In this document: one piece after another, positions 6,723 to 7,830 of the stretch
Layout of the letters: every line of letters starts with the position of its first letter
Position numbering within the stretch: position 1 is the first letter of the stretch
Assembly (NCBI GenBank): GCA_012962595.1
Contig: DTXE01000539.1
Location: 1-7,830, forward strand
DNA length: 7,830 nucleotides
Origin: Syntrophaceae bacterium
GTDB taxonomy: Bacteria > Desulfobacterota > DTXE01
Direction of reading: 5' to 3'
Notes under the pieces: generated by a model
What the model saw: only the letters and a program-made list of their open reading frames with translations
Database searches by the model: none
What the model was told of the DNA's origin: nothing
Translations under genes and position numbers: made by a program

Positions 6723-7682
6723 CTATATAATGAGCATGGCGTCTCCGTAGCTATAAAATCGGTATCTTAATTTCATGGCCTCATGGTATGCCTTCATAAT
6801 GAGGTCTCTGCCTGCAAAGGCTGAAACCATCATAATCAGAGTAGATTTTGGCAGATGAAAATTGGTGATAAGGCAATCAACTAGCTTAAACTGGTAACCT
6901 GGATAAATGAATAGATCGCATAAACCGGAGCATGCCTCAACCCTTCCCCACCTACTTCCCATATACTCCAAAAGGCGGGTAGTGGTGGTCCCTACAGCTA
7001 CTACCCGCCTTCCTAATTTTTTCCCATGGTTAATTATCTGGGCAGTCTCTTTCGTCACTTCAAACGCCTCCTCAAACATCTTGTGATCACGAATGTCCTT
7101 GGTTCTCACGGGAAGGAAGGTGCCATAACTTACATGAAGAGTTATAGGCACGATGGAGATACCTTTTGCTGCAATTCTTTTAAGCAGATGGTGGGAGAAA
7201 TGAAGACCGGCTGTAGGAGCGGCTATAGATCCCTTCTTATGGGCAAAGACCGTTTGATACCTTAAGCGATCCTTCGGATGTCCGTCTATGTCTCCTTGAG
7301 GGGGCCGCTTGATATACGGGGGTAAGGGTATTTGGCCTAGTGCATTTAAAATCTCATCGAAGTTGCCTTCAAAATAGAACTTTACCAAGGATATGCCATA
7401 AGCACGGTATTGGATGACTTCACCTATTAACACCTCATCAAAATAGAGCTTAGAGCCTAAAGGTGGCCTCTTAGAAGATTTTATAAGACACTCAACTGTG
7501 ACTGAATTGCCATTTTTTTCAGAAATGGAGGGATAATTTAACAAAAGTACCTCTACCTTTCCTCCAGTTTCCTTTCTTCCAAAAAGCCTGGCAGGGATGA
7601 CTTTGGAATCGTTAATAACCAATATATCTCCTTCCTGGAGGAAGTTAACCACTTTTGAGAACACCTCATGAGTAATAGACAT
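6723..7682 (-). CDS. queA: S-adenosylmethionine:tRNA ribosyltransferase-isomerase, N terminus missing
   Basis: QueA transfers and isomerises the ribosyl part of S-adenosylmethionine onto preQ1 in tRNA to make epoxyqueuosine; its partner tgt follows after 62 bases. Counting from the ATG at 7682 the product has 319 residues. It shows NDSKVIPARLFGR (24-36), GQIPLPPYIKR (116-126), RYQTVFA (141-147), GSIAAPTAGLHF (151-162), VGTTTTRLLE (230-239), ITNFHLPKSTL (272-282) and YRFYSYGDAMLI (307-318), all hallmarks of the family. Complete QueA proteins have about 30 more residues before the SITHEVF segment, with a conserved (D)FDYxLPxxLIAxxP and a R-D-x-S-R-L-hydrophobic segment. Neither is found upstream in any frame; instead the frame continues into unrelated sequence of higher G+C. 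The ATG has no ribosome site and is probably an internal methionine of the original gene. The gene is therefore cut near position 7683, by chimeric assembly or a real recombination, with loss of its own start. Confidence 0.93.
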   Translation of the reverse strand: MSITHEVFSKVVNFLQEGDILVINDSKVIPARLFGRKETGGKVEVLLLNYPSISEKNGNSVTVECLIKSSKRPPLGSKLYFDEVLIGEVIQYRAYGISLVKFYFEGNFDEILNALGQIPLPPYIKRPPQGDIDGHPKDRLRYQTVFAHKKGSIAAPTAGLHFSHHLLKRIAAKGISIVPITLHVSYGTFLPVRTKDIRDHKMFEEAFEVTKETAQIINHGKKLGRRVVAVGTTTTRLLEYMGSRWGRVEACSGLCDLFIYPGYQFKLVDCLITNFHLPKSTLIMMVSAFAGRDLIMKAYHEAMKLRYRFYSYGDAMLII

Positions 7683-7830
7683 CTTCTTCCGATTGAGGAT
7701 CAGGTCGGGGCGTGTCGCGATGACCTGGAATTGGATGGGGTCGTGGTCCAGGGTCCGTACCTCGATGTTTTTTACGTCGGAGTCCTGTGTTTGTTGCTCA
7801 TCCTGGGCGAACGGGGAGACGTCGATTATC
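7683..7830 (-). other. Higher-G+C open stretch fused in frame to queA; origin unknown
   Basis: By hand count this 148-base segment is about 55% G+C, against about 42% in the adjacent 120 bases of queA. On the minus strand it is open through the window edge and in frame with queA, encoding a piece with VRTLDHDPIQFQVIATRP and then LILNRKK before the queA methionine. Third codon positions are rich in G and C in that frame, which suggests it is coding on this strand, though the plus strand also has an open frame. The residues do not match the QueA N terminus and I do not recognise them; only RKK next to SITHEVF could be native QueA. It appears to be the end of a gene from another genome or locus. 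Confidence 0.55.

Noticed and set aside
7683..7830. Plus-strand open frame in the right-edge segment as a separate gene
   Set aside because: Its third codon positions are less biased than those of the minus-strand frame, and it has no start or stop in view; the minus-strand frame is more likely coding.

Overview
This window carries a run of seven housekeeping genes, all on the minus strand. In transcription order (right to left) they are queA, tgt, yajC, a small exported protein of unknown role, dprA, topA and a type IV prepilin peptidase (pilD). A valine tRNA-like sequence, cut short at its 3' end, follows pilD. Gaps are short (0 to 86 bases) as far as pilD, and several junctions look translationally coupled, so one long transcript or a few overlapping ones are likely. 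No mobile element, CRISPR array, toxin module or defence gene is visible.

The core (about 146-7682) is moderately AT-rich; a hand count of 7561-7680 gives about 42% G+C. It uses clear Shine-Dalgarno sites. Prepilin peptidase, YajC and a signal-peptide protein next to dprA point to a Gram-negative bacterium. The order queA-tgt-yajC and the linkage of an exported repeat-domain protein to dprA and topA recall Desulfobacterota (former Deltaproteobacteria) and related phyla. That placement is inferred from memory of gene order, not from a search.

Region by region: 6723-7682 and 5548-6660 encode the two late enzymes of queuosine tRNA modification. 5132-5461 encodes the Sec accessory subunit YajC, here without secD/secF behind it. 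4364-5086 encodes an exported two-repeat beta-rich protein. 3266-4363 encodes DprA, which loads RecA on incoming single-stranded DNA. 1065-3197 encodes DNA topoisomerase I with three C-terminal zinc ribbons. 298-1062 encodes the bifunctional prepilin peptidase/methylase, followed by a probable terminator. DprA and PilD are both used in natural transformation by type IV pili, so the left half could be a loose DNA-uptake and processing neighbourhood; this is suggestive only.

The two window edges are odd. On the right, queA lacks its expected first ~30 codons; in their place is an in-frame stretch of unrelated sequence with higher G+C (about 55%). On the left, the tRNA-Val gene is intact for about 55 bases and then runs into an unrelated open reading frame. 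Two broken genes at the two ends of an otherwise intact block look most like chimeric contig ends, with real rearrangement as the alternative. I found no convincing evidence of a new biological system.
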